The notes: a model not told the origin generated them from the sequence alone. A stretch of DNA of 64,000 bases from RUG11690 sp045616665 (GCA_045616665.1 JAZLHE010000056.1:1-64000); one strand, 5' to 3'. Positions 52,875 to 62,529 are shown, counted from the first letter of the stretch. Made by a program: numbers and translations.

Positions 52875-54557
52875 CTATTGACGGCGCAGGATTGTTTTGC
52901 CCATATTGATCCAGTGGTCGGCGATACGTTCTGCATTGGAAGAAAGTGACAGGTATTCGGCACCTACCGTCGGGGTACAAATCCCGTTTGCCATTCTTTC
53001 AATATGATTTTCTTCCATCTGCTTGGTATAATCATCAATTTGATCTTCAATTACGTCACCTTCATTGAAGGCCTCCACGTCGTCTTCGCCGTATGCCTTC
53101 ATCATTTTTTCATATAATCTGCTGATCATCAAGCGCAATTCCGAAATTTCCTGTAATGCGACCTCTGAGAAGCGAGCTTGCGAAGCCTGCAGGGTTTCCG
53201 CATATTCCACGATATTCTCGGCATAATCTCCGATACGCTCAATATCTCGAACCGTACGGAACACGGTCGTCAAATACCAGTGGTCATTCGCGTCAAGCTG
53301 TTTCTTTTCGGACAGGCGCACCACGAAATTCACGATTTCCAAATTAAGGAAATTCAATTCATTTTCCACCTTTCTAAACTTATCCACTTCTTCGAAATTC
53401 ATACTGCTGATAATGGTAAAGGCACGATTTACATTTTCGTTGGCCAACAATGCCATATTAACCACTTCGTTTTTCGTTTGCTGCACAGCCACGACTGGCG
53501 TCTTCAGCATATTTTTATCGATAAAATATAGATGAGGAGCATCCGGATCCTGTGCCGGCTCATAGTCAGGAATAAGTCGGCAAACAGTCTTCACCATCAA
53601 AGATGTCAATGGCAAGACAATGAGCACGGTTATCACATTGAAGATGGTATGGAACATTGCCAACTGTGTTTGTGGCGCTCCCGGAAACATTTTTTCAAAC
53701 AAAGTGCCAAAAGTAACATCTTCGTGTGTAAATACGCTAAGCAGAGCTGCCACAACCATAAATATCACCACCCCGCTACAATTGAAAATCAAATGGATCA
53801 AAGCGGTACGCTTGGCATTCATTCCGCTGGTGAGGCCTGCGATGATAGCCACCACACAAGAACCGATATTGGAACCCATCGTCAAGAAGATACCTTGGTC
53901 AAGGGAAATCAGGTGAGTATAAACCATCGCAATCGCGATAGAAGTCATTACGGATGAACTTTGAATAATCGCCGTCAACAAAGTACCGATAAGGACCAGC
54001 AACAGCGGATTGTTGATTTTTGCCAAGAACAATTTGACGGAATCCAAGGCGGCAAATTCCGACATTGAATCACTCATCAATGTCAAACCGACAAAAAGCA
54101 TACCAAAACCGGTAATGATTCCGCCCAACTTTTTCAGCATTTCCTTTTTGGCAAAGAGCATCATAAAGGCGCCGATACCGGCAAACGCGGAGAAAATAAC
54201 GGAAGTAGATAAGGTATTGGCGCCAAACATACCCAACGCTACAATTTGAGCGGTAATGGTAGTTCCAATATTTGCGCCGTAAATCATCGTGGCTGCCTGC
54301 GCTAGTGAAATAATGCCCGCATTGACAAATCCGATGACCATTACGGTAGTCGCACCCGAACTTTGAATGGCTGCCGTGGTAACCGTGCCGATTCCAACCC
54401 CCAACCACTTGTTGTTGGAAACCTTGGAAAATAGAGTACGTAATTTTTGAGAACTTGCTGATTCAAGGTTGGTACTCATCATCTGACACGCCACCAAAAA
54501 GATACCAATCCCCGCGGTTAACATCAAAATTGCAGATAAAATTGCCGTAATAGACAT
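52875..54557 (-). CDS. Na/Pi cotransporter family protein with PhoU-like domain
   Basis: This 560-residue inner-membrane protein starts at the ATG at 54557 (MSITAILSAILMLTAGIG); an upstream TTG would overlap the promoter. The two inverted Na/Pi repeats carry the QSS signatures AAIQSSGATTVMVIGF near residue 55 and LTAIIQSSSVMTSIAIA near 185. Eight or so membrane segments end near 330. The C-terminal 200 residues are helical and PhoU-like (EVDKFRKVENELNF, AERIADHWINMGKTI). By family it imports or exports phosphate with sodium. It is a single gene with promoter TATTTTTG at 54594-54601. Confidence 0.9.
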   Translation of the reverse strand: MSITAILSAILMLTAGIGIFLVACQMMSTNLESASSQKLRTLFSKVSNNKWLGVGIGTVTTAAIQSSGATTVMVIGFVNAGIISLAQAATMIYGANIGTTITAQIVALGMFGANTLSTSVIFSAFAGIGAFMMLFAKKEMLKKLGGIITGFGMLFVGLTLMSDSMSEFAALDSVKLFLAKINNPLLLVLIGTLLTAIIQSSSVMTSIAIAMVYTHLISLDQGIFLTMGSNIGSCVVAIIAGLTSGMNAKRTALIHLIFNCSGVVIFMVVAALLSVFTHEDVTFGTLFEKMFPGAPQTQLAMFHTIFNVITVLIVLPLTSLMVKTVCRLIPDYEPAQDPDAPHLYFIDKNMLKTPVVAVQQTKNEVVNMALLANENVNRAFTIISSMNFEEVDKFRKVENELNFLNLEIVNFVVRLSEKKQLDANDHWYLTTVFRTVRDIERIGDYAENIVEYAETLQASQARFSEVALQEISELRLMISRLYEKMMKAYGEDDVEAFNEGDVIEDQIDDYTKQMEENHIERMANGICTPTVGAEYLSLSSNAERIADHWINMGKTILRRQ

Positions 54558-54593
54558 AATTTCAAAAAAATTTTCACCAATATAATTATTTTG

Positions 54594-54601
54594 CAAAAAT
54601 A
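54594..54601 (-). promoter_or_regulatory. Promoter -7 element of the Na/Pi cotransporter gene
   Basis: The minus strand reads TATTTTTG 37 bases before the ATG at 54557. Confidence 0.55.
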
Positions 54602-54636
54602 CACAAATTTTTGAATGAGTCTCAAAAACTTTTGAA

Positions 54637-54707
54637 ATTGCCTTCTTACGTCTAACAAAGAGATTCCGACTTCGCTGAAATGTCGATGTCTCTACTTGGT
54701 TCTAACA
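54637..54707. repeat. Possible decayed TIR element end
   Basis: ACGTCTAACAAAGAGATTCCG resembles the family's left end (AGTCTTGTAATGAGATTCCG), and TTGGTTCTAAC follows near 54700. Ends and body are too degraded for a firm call. A similar trace, AGTTTTGTAAATAGATTCCG, lies near 55905. Confidence 0.3.
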
Positions 54708-54729
54708 ACCGCTACGGCCGGCGAGAACA

Positions 54730-55446
54730 TTAAAATCGTTTCAACTTTTCCCTGTCTATGGGGTCGATGGTGAAAACATCGTCGCTGACGTGGATGACGA
54801 TGACTCCCTTCTCGCGGGCATAAGCTTCCGCCTCCTTCGTGTAATTCAGCGCCGCAATGGCAACATAGACATCCAAGTCCGCAAAACGCGGGTACAGCAG
54901 CTTGAAGTTGCGCATCTGCTTCAGGAAGTGGTTGATCTTGGCCTTGGTGCAGTTCGTCTTCACCTCCACCGCGATGGCCTCCGTCGTGTCCGCGTAAAGA
55001 AGGTCTATCTCCATATTGAGTCCGAGTTCGCTGTTCGAACCGGTCATCTCCTTGAAGCTCTGCTCCACCCTGAAACCCGCCTTCTGCAACGCACGCAATG
55101 CCGAACGCTTCGTCAACCCTTCCAGGATGTGGCCCGTCTGCGAGATGAACTGGTCGTTCAGGTTTCTGAACTTCTTGTCGGTTTCTTGAAACAGGCGTTT
55201 CGTCTCCCGCATCTGCCTGTCGGTCTCTATTCTTGATGCTTCTATACGCTTATCTGTCTCTATTCTCGACGCCTCTATACGTCGGTCGGTCTCTATTCTT
55301 GACGCTTCTATGCGTTTATCGGTCTCTTGAAACATCCGTTTCGTTTCTTGCATCTGAGACGAGATGGCCGAAATGTATTCCTTCAGTTCTGCCCATGACA
55401 ACTGGTGTGGGTCTTGATTCAATATTGGATTTACTGCAGGTTTCAT
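54730..55446 (-). CDS. Coiled-coil protein with C-terminal PDDEXK (DUF3782-like) domain
   Basis: This 238-residue protein has a coiled coil at about residues 35-100 built from three 11-residue repeats RIEASRIETD(R/K), flanked by QETKRMFQETDK-type units. The C-terminal domain (about 110-235) has LNMEIDLLYADTTEAIAVEV, then KTNCTKAKINHFLKQM, the E...D...E-x-K core of a PDDEXK nuclease fold. A family of this type is common in cyanobacteria and Bacteroidetes, without known function. The promoter TATCTTTG is on the minus strand at 55490-55497. The 33-bp DNA repeats that encode the coiled coil would allow easy length change. Confidence 0.8.
   Translation of the reverse strand: MKPAVNPILNQDPHQLSWAELKEYISAISSQMQETKRMFQETDKRIEASRIETDRRIEASRIETDKRIEASRIETDRQMRETKRLFQETDKKFRNLNDQFISQTGHILEGLTKRSALRALQKAGFRVEQSFKEMTGSNSELGLNMEIDLLYADTTEAIAVEVKTNCTKAKINHFLKQMRNFKLLYPRFADLDVYVAIAALNYTKEAEAYAREKGVIVIHVSDDVFTIDPIDREKLKRF
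55222..55320. repeat. Three 33-bp tandem repeats inside the PDDEXK coiled-coil gene
   Basis: The unit containing TCTCTATTCTTGACGC recurs with a few substitutions at a 33-base period, matching the 11-residue repeat of the protein. Confidence 0.8.
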
Positions 55447-55489
55447 TGTTCAATTTAGTATTATGTTAGTCAACGTTTGTAATCGGATG

Positions 55490-55497
55490 CAAAGATA
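55490..55497 (-). promoter_or_regulatory. Promoter -7 element of the PDDEXK coiled-coil gene
   Basis: The minus strand reads TATCTTTG 43 bases before the start at 55446. Confidence 0.55.
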
Positions 55498-55644
55498 GCA
55501 TAATTTTTTATCAATCCGCATATTCATTAAAAAAATTATCCCTGTCAACATCAATATGTTACAAAATTATAATTTATATATTAGCAATTAATAGTTAAAT
55601 TATAGATTTAAAATGGGAGTTTTGGCGGTTGATAGTGCGTTTTG

Positions 55645-55757
55645 CGGCAACCACCCCGGCCTACGGCCACCCATGAGACCTACGGTCGCCAGCCTATTCC
55701 GTGCGGAAACAACCACCCCGGCCTACGGCCACCCCTCCTTAAAAGGAGGGGAATTAT
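55645..55757. repeat. Direct repeat pair CCCCGGCCTACGGCCACCC
   Basis: CAACCACCCCGGCCTACGGC, continuing CACCC, occurs near 55650 and again near 55710. The second copy is followed by the palindrome CCCCTCCTTAAAAGGAGGGG. The short frames through this DNA have no coding character. Nothing else supportable lies between 55500 and 56040. Confidence 0.65.
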
Positions 55758-56044
55758 ACGGCATCTTCGCTTCCTTCTCGACGTTACATTCTCACAGATG
55801 CCGATTATTGTTTTTTATACAAAACAATTTTCTACACATTTTGTTTATTATAAAAAACACTTTTTTTATGAAAGAGAATGATTTTTTGGGAGAATCACCA
55901 CTTTTAGTTTTGTAAATAGATTCCGTCTTTGCTGTTCGCCGCCGCCCATCTGGTTTTTCCCTACCGGCAAGCCCCGCCATTCGGCAAGCGACCGGAGGGA
56001 GCACAGCGGAACCTCATTCCACATCGTTCATTGACCTGGATGTG

Positions 56045-56197
56045 GCATCTCTCCGAGATGCCTGGGACCTACTCCTCATCCCGCCCCAGATTACGCTGGC
56101 GCTTACGTCACGCCCCAGATTACGCTGGCGCTTACGTCACGCCCCAGATTACGCTGGCGCTAATCTGGGGTTATGGAGATACGACCTCTTCGAGGTC
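56045..56197. repeat. Palindrome cluster with 29-bp tandem repeats
   Basis: GCATCTC-TCC-GAGATGC lies at 56045-56061. A 29-bp unit beginning CGCCCCAGATTACGCTGGCG is repeated from 56082, 56111 and 56140. The last copy forms a palindrome with TAATCTGGGG (56142-56170). GACCTC-TTC-GAGGTC lies at 56183-56197. These match the types at 175-435. A TACCCTAAACCCTATACCCTA run follows near 56278. Confidence 0.8.
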
Positions 56198-56416
56198 TGT
56201 TGTGTACCTCAGACTCCTTTTTATATTTCAACCCATTGGTTTACGGCATTTTGGCTTCCCTCACGTCTAACCCCTCTACCCTAAACCCTATACCCTACTT
56301 CGGCACCAAGTGAAGTAAAGCGGATAGCACGACGGCACAGCAAGGTGTCGGACCGCCCTAAAAACAAAAAAACACGGATTATTTACTCCCGACAAATTCG
56401 TCATTTCTATTTTTAT

Positions 56417-56424
56417 TATTTTTG
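56417..56424 (+). promoter_or_regulatory. Promoter -7 element of the beta-galactosidase operon
   Basis: TATTTTTG lies 25 bases before the ATG at 56450. Confidence 0.6.
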
Positions 56425-56449
56425 CAGCTAACTTATACGATATTCTTTT

Positions 56450-59400
56450 ATGAAACTTCGGCTTGTTTTCGTCTTGATTTGTATTTGGTGTATAACTTCA
56501 TTTTCGTATGCCCAAAACCACACCGAATGGCAAGACCCTGCCGTTTTTGAACTGAATAAACTGTACCCTCGATCCAACATTCCGCAAAACGATTTATGCC
56601 ATAAGGATTCCTTTTTTTCACAGAGTTTGAACGGAATGTGGAAATTTAATTATGCAAACAACGCCGATGAACGGCCAACAGATTTTTTCAATTTCGATTA
56701 TGATGATGAAAACTGGCCGACATTCTCCGTTCCTACCAACTGGGAACTCAACGGCTACGGGATACCGGTTTATGTCAATACGACGAATGATTTCGACAAT
56801 TCTCAACTTCCTAAAGTTCCAATCCGGAATAATGCCGTGGGCAGTTACCGCAAATGGGCGAGCATCAGTCCGCATTGGGCAGACCGACAAGTTATTCTCA
56901 ATATCGGAGGCGCAAAATCCTGCTTCTACCTTTGGGTCAACGGTCAATTTGCCGGATACAGCGAAGATTCCAAAACCAATTCCGAGTTTGATATCACCCG
57001 CTTTATTAAGTTTGGTGAGGACAACCTCTTCGCCATCCAGGTTTTTAAGTGGAGCGACGGCTCCTACTTCGAATGTCAGGATTTTTGGCGTTTGAGTGGT
57101 ATTGAAAGGGATATTACCTTGTACGCACAGCCCAAAACACATATCTTAGACTTTAAAATCAATGCCGACTTAGACGCTTCTTTTAACAACGGCATATTAG
57201 ATGCAGATGTCATCATCGAAAATGTTGACAGTTTAAAAAAAGAGAACCTTCGCCTGCAAATGGATGTTTATGCTATTCAGGGAAGTATGTTTGAACGTGT
57301 GGTGCCGACCTATTCCGAATCTTTTCATATCAATGCCAATGACAGAAAGAGCATTCATTTTCACCAAACGATTCCTGAGATATTTCCCTGGACCGCCGAG
57401 ACTCCCCATTTATATTATGTGAATTTTACTTTATTTCATAACGACAAAATCATTGCTTCAAATGGAACGCGTGTGGGTTTTCGCCATATTGCCATTGAAG
57501 ACGGACTGCTGAAAATCAATGGACAGCCGGTGACGATTCGCGGGGTGAACCGACACGAACACGACCCATTGACAGGTCACGTGGCCACGCAGCGCATCAA
57601 GGAAGACCTGGAACTGATGAAGGCCAACAACATCAATACGGTGCGCACCTGCCATTATCCGAATGACCCTCTGTTTTACAATCTTTGCGACCAAATTGGT
57701 CTTTACGTCATTGACGAAGCCAACGCGGAATCCCACGCACAAGGATATGGGGAAAGTTCGTTGGCCAAACGCGCTGACTTTTTGGAAGCCACGGTAGCAC
57801 GCACCCGCAATATGTACGAACGCGACAAAAACCATCCCTGCGTTATCACTTGGTCGTTGGGCAACGAATCCGGAAACGGCATTTGCTACGAAGCCGCCTA
57901 CGACTGGCTGAAAGCCAAAGACAGCACGCGCCCCGTGCAATATGAGCGTGCCCTTTACGAGCGCAATACCGACATTGTGGCCATTATGTATCCTTCGGTG
58001 GAAGAGATTGCCGAATATGGTCGCGGCGCCCACAACCGTCCGTTCATCATGTGCGAATACGCGCACGCCATGGGCAACAGCTGCGGCGGCTTGCAGGATT
58101 ATTGGGACACCATCTACAAATACCCGCTGCTTCAGGGCGGCTGCATTTGGGACTGGGTGGATCAAGGCCTCCTGACGCACGATGAAAGCGGCAAAGCCTA
58201 CTATGCCTACGGCGGCGACTTCACTCAACCGATTAACCTGGCAGCACAGACCGCCAACATCGTCAATCCGGCGGTGAAAGTGCCTTCCGATGGCAATTTC
58301 TGTATCAACGGCCTGGTTGCCCCCAACCGCACGCCGCATCCGCAACTTGCCGAAGTCAAGAAAGTGTATCAGCCAATGAAAATGGAGGCTATTGATATGG
58401 AAAATTTACAATTCCGCATCATCAACCGATTTGATTTCAGCAATTTGGATGAATATACACTACGTTACCGGCTACGCCCTGATGTGGCCCACGAAAAACC
58501 CGTACATCCGGACAGATTTCTGCAATACGAAACGGATTCGCTTTGCGGCGAACTGTCGCTGAACGTTGCTCCACACGACACGCTCAATTTCACTTTGCCG
58601 TCACAGCTTAAGCATTTTCTCGAAACACTGAACCCATTGCCGCCGGGTCGGAATGTGACGCTTGATTTTTACTTGGTTTCAAAGGAAAATACAAAAGACC
58701 ACGTCATCGCGTACGAGCAATTCCACCTTCCTGTTGTCAGAGCACATAGACAATTTATCAAGCACAATCCAACCATACTTCTGAATGATGCCCAAGATTC
58801 GATAGCCACCGCTGTTTTCAACGGCATCACCCTTCGTTTCAACACCAAACAGGGAATCATCAGCTCCATTGAGAAAAACGGGAAACAGATTCTTGTGGAA
58901 GGTCCCAAACTCTGCTTTTGGCGACCACCCACCGACAATGATGAACGCGACGCGCACGGAGAATTACTGTGGGATAGATTGGGATTCAACAATTTGCATT
59001 TTGAATTAAAGAATCTGTTAATTAAAAAAATTAAAAGTATTGAAACCAGCAGCATTCTTTGCATTTGGCAGGTCAATAATGACAATCAAGAAAAAGTTTG
59101 TTCAATTCGGCAATTATACACCATCCACGAGTCGGGCGACATTTATATCAACAATGTCATCAATCCTGAAACGTGGGTTACCTGTTTACCCAAAGTCGGA
59201 ATGCAGATGAAAGTAGCCAAAGACCTCATTCATACAGAATGGGTGGGCTACGGACAAGAAACTTATCCGGATAGAAAGTCGGCGGGTTTTGTAAGCCATT
59301 ATGAATGTCCAACGAACGATTTGTTTCACCATTTTATTCGTCCACAAGCCGCCGGAAACCGAATGAAAACCCGCTATGTGTCCCTGTTCAACAAACAGCA

Positions 59401-60214
59401 TCAGCGAATGCTTTCTGCGCAACTGATTGATAACCAGTGCCAATTCAGTATTTATCCTTATACGGACGAAAATATTGAAAGGGCACAGCACGAAAACGAT
59501 TTAGAAGAAGCGGACTTTTATACCCTGAATATGGATTATCGGCAAAGCGGATTAGGTACTGCCACTTGCGGTCCGAGCACCCAAGAACCCTATATAATCA
59601 AGGCAAAACCCGAAAGTTTTACCTTGCATTTGCAAATAGGTGAAAATCAATATTTCGACGATTTATTTGTTGAGAAAAACCGCATAGATTATTTCGAATA
59701 TCTGGTTAACACCGTGCCGAAAACCCAGAAGTCAAACATTCAGCAAATTCATTGGGAAAGCGAGGCTTCAGCCCCTTACAATGAACGCGTCAATTCGACT
59801 CTCACGGACGGACAAATCGGCAATCCTGCCGATTATCACGAAGGTTGGATAGGATTTTTTGGAGATACAATGACTTGCACGCTGCAAATTTCACCGAGCA
59901 AAGAAAAAACAAGGGAATTGATGCTGAGTTTCTCGCATAATCCAACGCAATGGGTATTTTTACCCCAAAAGGTGCTGATTTCCTATTCAAAAGACGGGAA
60001 AAAATTCAGCAAAGCAGAAGAAATCGCTTTGCCCATTAATCCTATTTTGAAGCAAAACGAGCAGGCGGAAGTCTATATTTTACGACATAAGATTGCAAAT
60101 AAGAAGATTCGTTTTATAAAAATTTCCGCCCAACCCGTGGAAAAAATGCCTGAATGGCATAGCAATCCGGGAGAAAAATCGTGGATTATGATTGACGAAA
60201 TCAAATGTAAATAA
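56450..60214 (+). CDS. Secreted GH2 beta-galactosidase with C-terminal extension
   Basis: This 1254-residue glycoside hydrolase has a signal peptide (MKLRLVFVLICIWCITSFSY, then AQ). The domains in order are sugar-binding (about 50-225), an Ig-like sandwich, then a TIM barrel with IRGVNRHEHDP near 363, acid/base E473 in LGNESGNG and nucleophile E536 in MCEYAHAMGN. A BGal_small_N-type domain follows (GPKLCFWRPPTDNDERDA near 820). The last 160 residues add a discoidin-like carbohydrate-binding module absent from E. coli LacZ. It releases terminal beta-galactose, probably in the periplasm or at the surface. The C10 protease gene starts 6 bases after its stop, so they are cotranscribed. Confidence 0.93.
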   Translation: MKLRLVFVLICIWCITSFSYAQNHTEWQDPAVFELNKLYPRSNIPQNDLCHKDSFFSQSLNGMWKFNYANNADERPTDFFNFDYDDENWPTFSVPTNWELNGYGIPVYVNTTNDFDNSQLPKVPIRNNAVGSYRKWASISPHWADRQVILNIGGAKSCFYLWVNGQFAGYSEDSKTNSEFDITRFIKFGEDNLFAIQVFKWSDGSYFECQDFWRLSGIERDITLYAQPKTHILDFKINADLDASFNNGILDADVIIENVDSLKKENLRLQMDVYAIQGSMFERVVPTYSESFHINANDRKSIHFHQTIPEIFPWTAETPHLYYVNFTLFHNDKIIASNGTRVGFRHIAIEDGLLKINGQPVTIRGVNRHEHDPLTGHVATQRIKEDLELMKANNINTVRTCHYPNDPLFYNLCDQIGLYVIDEANAESHAQGYGESSLAKRADFLEATVARTRNMYERDKNHPCVITWSLGNESGNGICYEAAYDWLKAKDSTRPVQYERALYERNTDIVAIMYPSVEEIAEYGRGAHNRPFIMCEYAHAMGNSCGGLQDYWDTIYKYPLLQGGCIWDWVDQGLLTHDESGKAYYAYGGDFTQPINLAAQTANIVNPAVKVPSDGNFCINGLVAPNRTPHPQLAEVKKVYQPMKMEAIDMENLQFRIINRFDFSNLDEYTLRYRLRPDVAHEKPVHPDRFLQYETDSLCGELSLNVAPHDTLNFTLPSQLKHFLETLNPLPPGRNVTLDFYLVSKENTKDHVIAYEQFHLPVVRAHRQFIKHNPTILLNDAQDSIATAVFNGITLRFNTKQGIISSIEKNGKQILVEGPKLCFWRPPTDNDERDAHGELLWDRLGFNNLHFELKNLLIKKIKSIETSSILCIWQVNNDNQEKVCSIRQLYTIHESGDIYINNVINPETWVTCLPKVGMQMKVAKDLIHTEWVGYGQETYPDRKSAGFVSHYECPTNDLFHHFIRPQAAGNRMKTRYVSLFNKQHQRMLSAQLIDNQCQFSIYPYTDENIERAQHENDLEEADFYTLNMDYRQSGLGTATCGPSTQEPYIIKAKPESFTLHLQIGENQYFDDLFVEKNRIDYFEYLVNTVPKTQKSNIQQIHWESEASAPYNERVNSTLTDGQIGNPADYHEGWIGFFGDTMTCTLQISPSKEKTRELMLSFSHNPTQWVFLPQKVLISYSKDGKKFSKAEEIALPINPILKQNEQAEVYILRHKIANKKIRFIKISAQPVEKMPEWHSNPGEKSWIMIDEIKCK

Positions 60215-60220
60215 TTAAAT

Positions 60221-61651
60221 ATGAAAAAAAACAGCTCTATATTCATCGTTTTTCTGATTCTTCTGACTTCATTTTCAGCCAAATCACAAGAAATTGACAG
60301 CGTCACGGCGAAAAATGTGGCAAAAAATTTCTATCGAACACTCCCAAAAGCAACCACACGCGGTTTTCAAGCCTCTATTGCCTATCAATCTGAAATCATA
60401 AGTTCACAAAAAGGCAGCAGCGTTGGATTTTACATCATCAATTTGGGTGACGAAGGTTTTGTCATCGTCAGTGGGGACCAAAAAGTGCAACCCATTTTAG
60501 GATTTTCCACGGAAGGAGCATTTCATTCAGAGAACATACCCGAGAATCTGCATTTTTTACTACGGGAATACGACAAAGAAATTCAAGCCATCATAGAAAG
60601 TCCAGCAACCGACTCACATTGTTTTGACCAAAAATGGGCATCATTAACGCAGTCCAGGTCAAAAATTAGGGCAACAGGCACCGTGGTTGTCGGGCCATTG
60701 GTAACATCAAAATGGACACAGGGAAAATATTACAACAACCATTGTCCCGTAGATGCCAGTGCGCCAGCAGCGGCGGGAGGCCACGCATTGGTAGGTTGCG
60801 GTGCCATTGTGATGGGGCAGGTCATGCGCTATTGGCACTATCCTATCACGGGTAGCGGCACCCATTCGTACAACAGCGGCAGTTACGGCACCCTTTCCGC
60901 CGATTTCGGCAACACCATCTACGACTATGACAATATGCCTGTACGACTCTTGAATTCCTCAACTAATGAGCAAGTCGAGGCAGTTTCAACTTTGCTGTAT
61001 CACTGTGGTGTGGCCGTGAATATGAATTACGGACCTTCGGCCAGCTGGTCCAATTCCAACAACATCGTGGCGGCCATGTCCAACTATTTCAGCTATCCCG
61101 CCACGATTGAATACATTGAGCGAAGTTCTACCAATGCCACCACCTGGCTTGAACTTATCAAGGGTGAATTGGACGATTTTGCCCCCTTCTTTTATGGCGG
61201 AACGGGCAGTCAAGGCGGCCACGTCTTTGTATGTGACGGCTACCGTGACGACAACTTCGTGCACATCAACTGGGGCCTGGGCTCCTACGACGGCTATTTT
61301 GCCGTTACCGCACTCAATCCCGGACCATACAATTTCAGTTCTTCACAAGCCATCATCATTGGCATTCGCGGACCGGAACCGCCGGTCAGTATTACCGACA
61401 ACAAGACTGGCAACATCACCATTTATCCCAATCCCACATCTGACCTTCTGCGTATTGAAACCACGGGAAAACTCAATGGCGCCAATCTTTCCCTTTACGA
61501 CATCAACGGCCGACTTCTGCTTTCAGACAAAATCAATATGGATGGGCAAAATTCTTATTCCATTCACTTGAAACATCTATCAAAAGGAATGTATTTTTTA
61601 TCAATTGATAATGAAAACAATCATTTTTGGGAAAAAGTAATCGTAGAATAA
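60221..61651 (+). CDS. C10 (streptopain-like) cysteine protease with T9SS tail
   Basis: This 476-residue secreted protease has the signal MKKNSSIFIVFLILLTSFSA. An inhibitory Spi_C10-type prodomain covers about 25-140 (DSVTAKNVAKNFYRTLPKA). In the mature domain, the catalytic Cys is C193 in LVGCGAIVMGQVMRYW and the His is H334 in GGHVFVCDGY, followed by VHINWGLGSYDGYF. The last 75 residues form a T9SS type A sorting domain (ITIYPNPTSDLLRIET ... GMYFLSI). The family includes SpeB and interpain, which cleave host proteins. The link to the upstream galactosidase suggests joint use of glycoprotein substrates; this is inference. Confidence 0.9.
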   Translation: MKKNSSIFIVFLILLTSFSAKSQEIDSVTAKNVAKNFYRTLPKATTRGFQASIAYQSEIISSQKGSSVGFYIINLGDEGFVIVSGDQKVQPILGFSTEGAFHSENIPENLHFLLREYDKEIQAIIESPATDSHCFDQKWASLTQSRSKIRATGTVVVGPLVTSKWTQGKYYNNHCPVDASAPAAAGGHALVGCGAIVMGQVMRYWHYPITGSGTHSYNSGSYGTLSADFGNTIYDYDNMPVRLLNSSTNEQVEAVSTLLYHCGVAVNMNYGPSASWSNSNNIVAAMSNYFSYPATIEYIERSSTNATTWLELIKGELDDFAPFFYGGTGSQGGHVFVCDGYRDDNFVHINWGLGSYDGYFAVTALNPGPYNFSSSQAIIIGIRGPEPPVSITDNKTGNITIYPNPTSDLLRIETTGKLNGANLSLYDINGRLLLSDKINMDGQNSYSIHLKHLSKGMYFLSIDNENNHFWEKVIVE

Positions 61652-61752
61652 ATAAATTTCAGTTCCTTTGTATTTGGTAGTCGAATGGGCTAACTCAACA
61701 TTTGTACCGCTAAAATAATCACAAAAAAACTCGGTTTCCCAAGACAATGCCC

Positions 61753-62529
61753 TTATTTTACAGATATGATAATCGGGTTTTCAGGATCTGACGGGTTGTG
61801 TAAGGTAACGTATTCGCTATTTTCTTCCAGAATGGCTTGCCTCATTATCAATAGGTTGCGACCCACCTGCACACAATCTTCCCCTATCAGTTCCTTTATT
61901 TCCTTCAAGGTCGTTAGGGTCGTGTATTCGCCATCTCGGGTGAAATAATGCGTGTAGTTCCTGTCTTGTCTGCAATAGAGCAATTGGGGTATTTCTATAA
62001 AACAGTCTTCCTTCTGATTGTCCTTTACTCTAAGCAGATGTAGCTGGTTCGCAGAGGCCGCTTTCATATTCTTTTCCTCACTAACCGCCTTTTCATATAG
62101 TCCGAAAAGTATGTAGATGGCCAGTGTCGCGATGTTCCTCATAAAGATGGCCGCAATGTCTTGTACAAACAGTCCCGTTTGAAAGGGAACTGGAACTTTT
62201 GCATAAAAGTATTTGTCCAGGTACGGCTTCAGAAAGCCGACTTCACAACAACTCCACACGAGGGCGGTGACGATAGCCATAACGACATACTGGGTATATT
62301 TTCTCTGTAATAGGAACTTTGGTATAAGAAAACAATAGTGCAGGTAAAGAAACAACAGCACAAACGCCGCACACGCATACTCCAGATAGGCCGGGTGAGG
62401 TATTAGCGGACGCATCACCGACATGTGGGTGAACACGTAGGCAAAGCCCACGCAAAAAATCAAATGAAAAGCCCAATTTCTTCCGAAACGATGTGAAAAC
62501 AGGGTGCTTTTCGTCCAGTTTTCGTCCAT
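61753..62529 (-). CDS. LytTR DNA-binding regulator with four-helix membrane domain
   Basis: This 258-residue protein starts at the ATG at 62529 (MDENWTKSTLFSHRFG). Hydrophobic segments lie at about 18-36, 45-68, 75-100 and 120-145, so the N-terminal half is an integral membrane sensor-like domain without a kinase. The C-terminal 95 residues (LLRVKDNQKEDCFIEIPQLL, YCRQDRNYTHYFTRDGEYTT, then LIGEDCVQVGRNLLIMR) are a LytTR domain that binds direct repeats. Five GACGA units at 10-11 bp spacing upstream, and two more across the start codon, are candidate sites. It is divergent from the small peptide genes. Confidence 0.88.
   Translation of the reverse strand: MDENWTKSTLFSHRFGRNWAFHLIFCVGFAYVFTHMSVMRPLIPHPAYLEYACAAFVLLFLYLHYCFLIPKFLLQRKYTQYVVMAIVTALVWSCCEVGFLKPYLDKYFYAKVPVPFQTGLFVQDIAAIFMRNIATLAIYILFGLYEKAVSEEKNMKAASANQLHLLRVKDNQKEDCFIEIPQLLYCRQDRNYTHYFTRDGEYTTLTTLKEIKELIGEDCVQVGRNLLIMRQAILEENSEYVTLHNPSDPENPIIISVK
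62507..62527. promoter_or_regulatory. Operator-like copy overlapping the LytTR start codon
   Basis: These 21 bases are the exact reverse complement of 62632-62652. They cover codons 1-8 of the LytTR gene. On the minus strand they read GGACGAAAACTGGACGAAAA, then G. Confidence 0.6.

Noticed and set aside
56082..56170. Three 29-bp repeats as a mini CRISPR array
   Set aside because: The repeats are directly adjacent with no spacers, belong to a palindrome family seen elsewhere, and no cas genes are in the window.
55613..56284. Overlapping plus-strand frames of 80-113 codons
   Set aside because: They are made of repeats and palindromes, with no promoter, no conserved motif and Pro/Arg-rich low-complexity products.
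56278..56305. CCCTAAA-like run as a telomere-type or terminal repeat
   Set aside because: It is only three imperfect units in the middle of a chromosomal gap, most likely chance or repeat debris.
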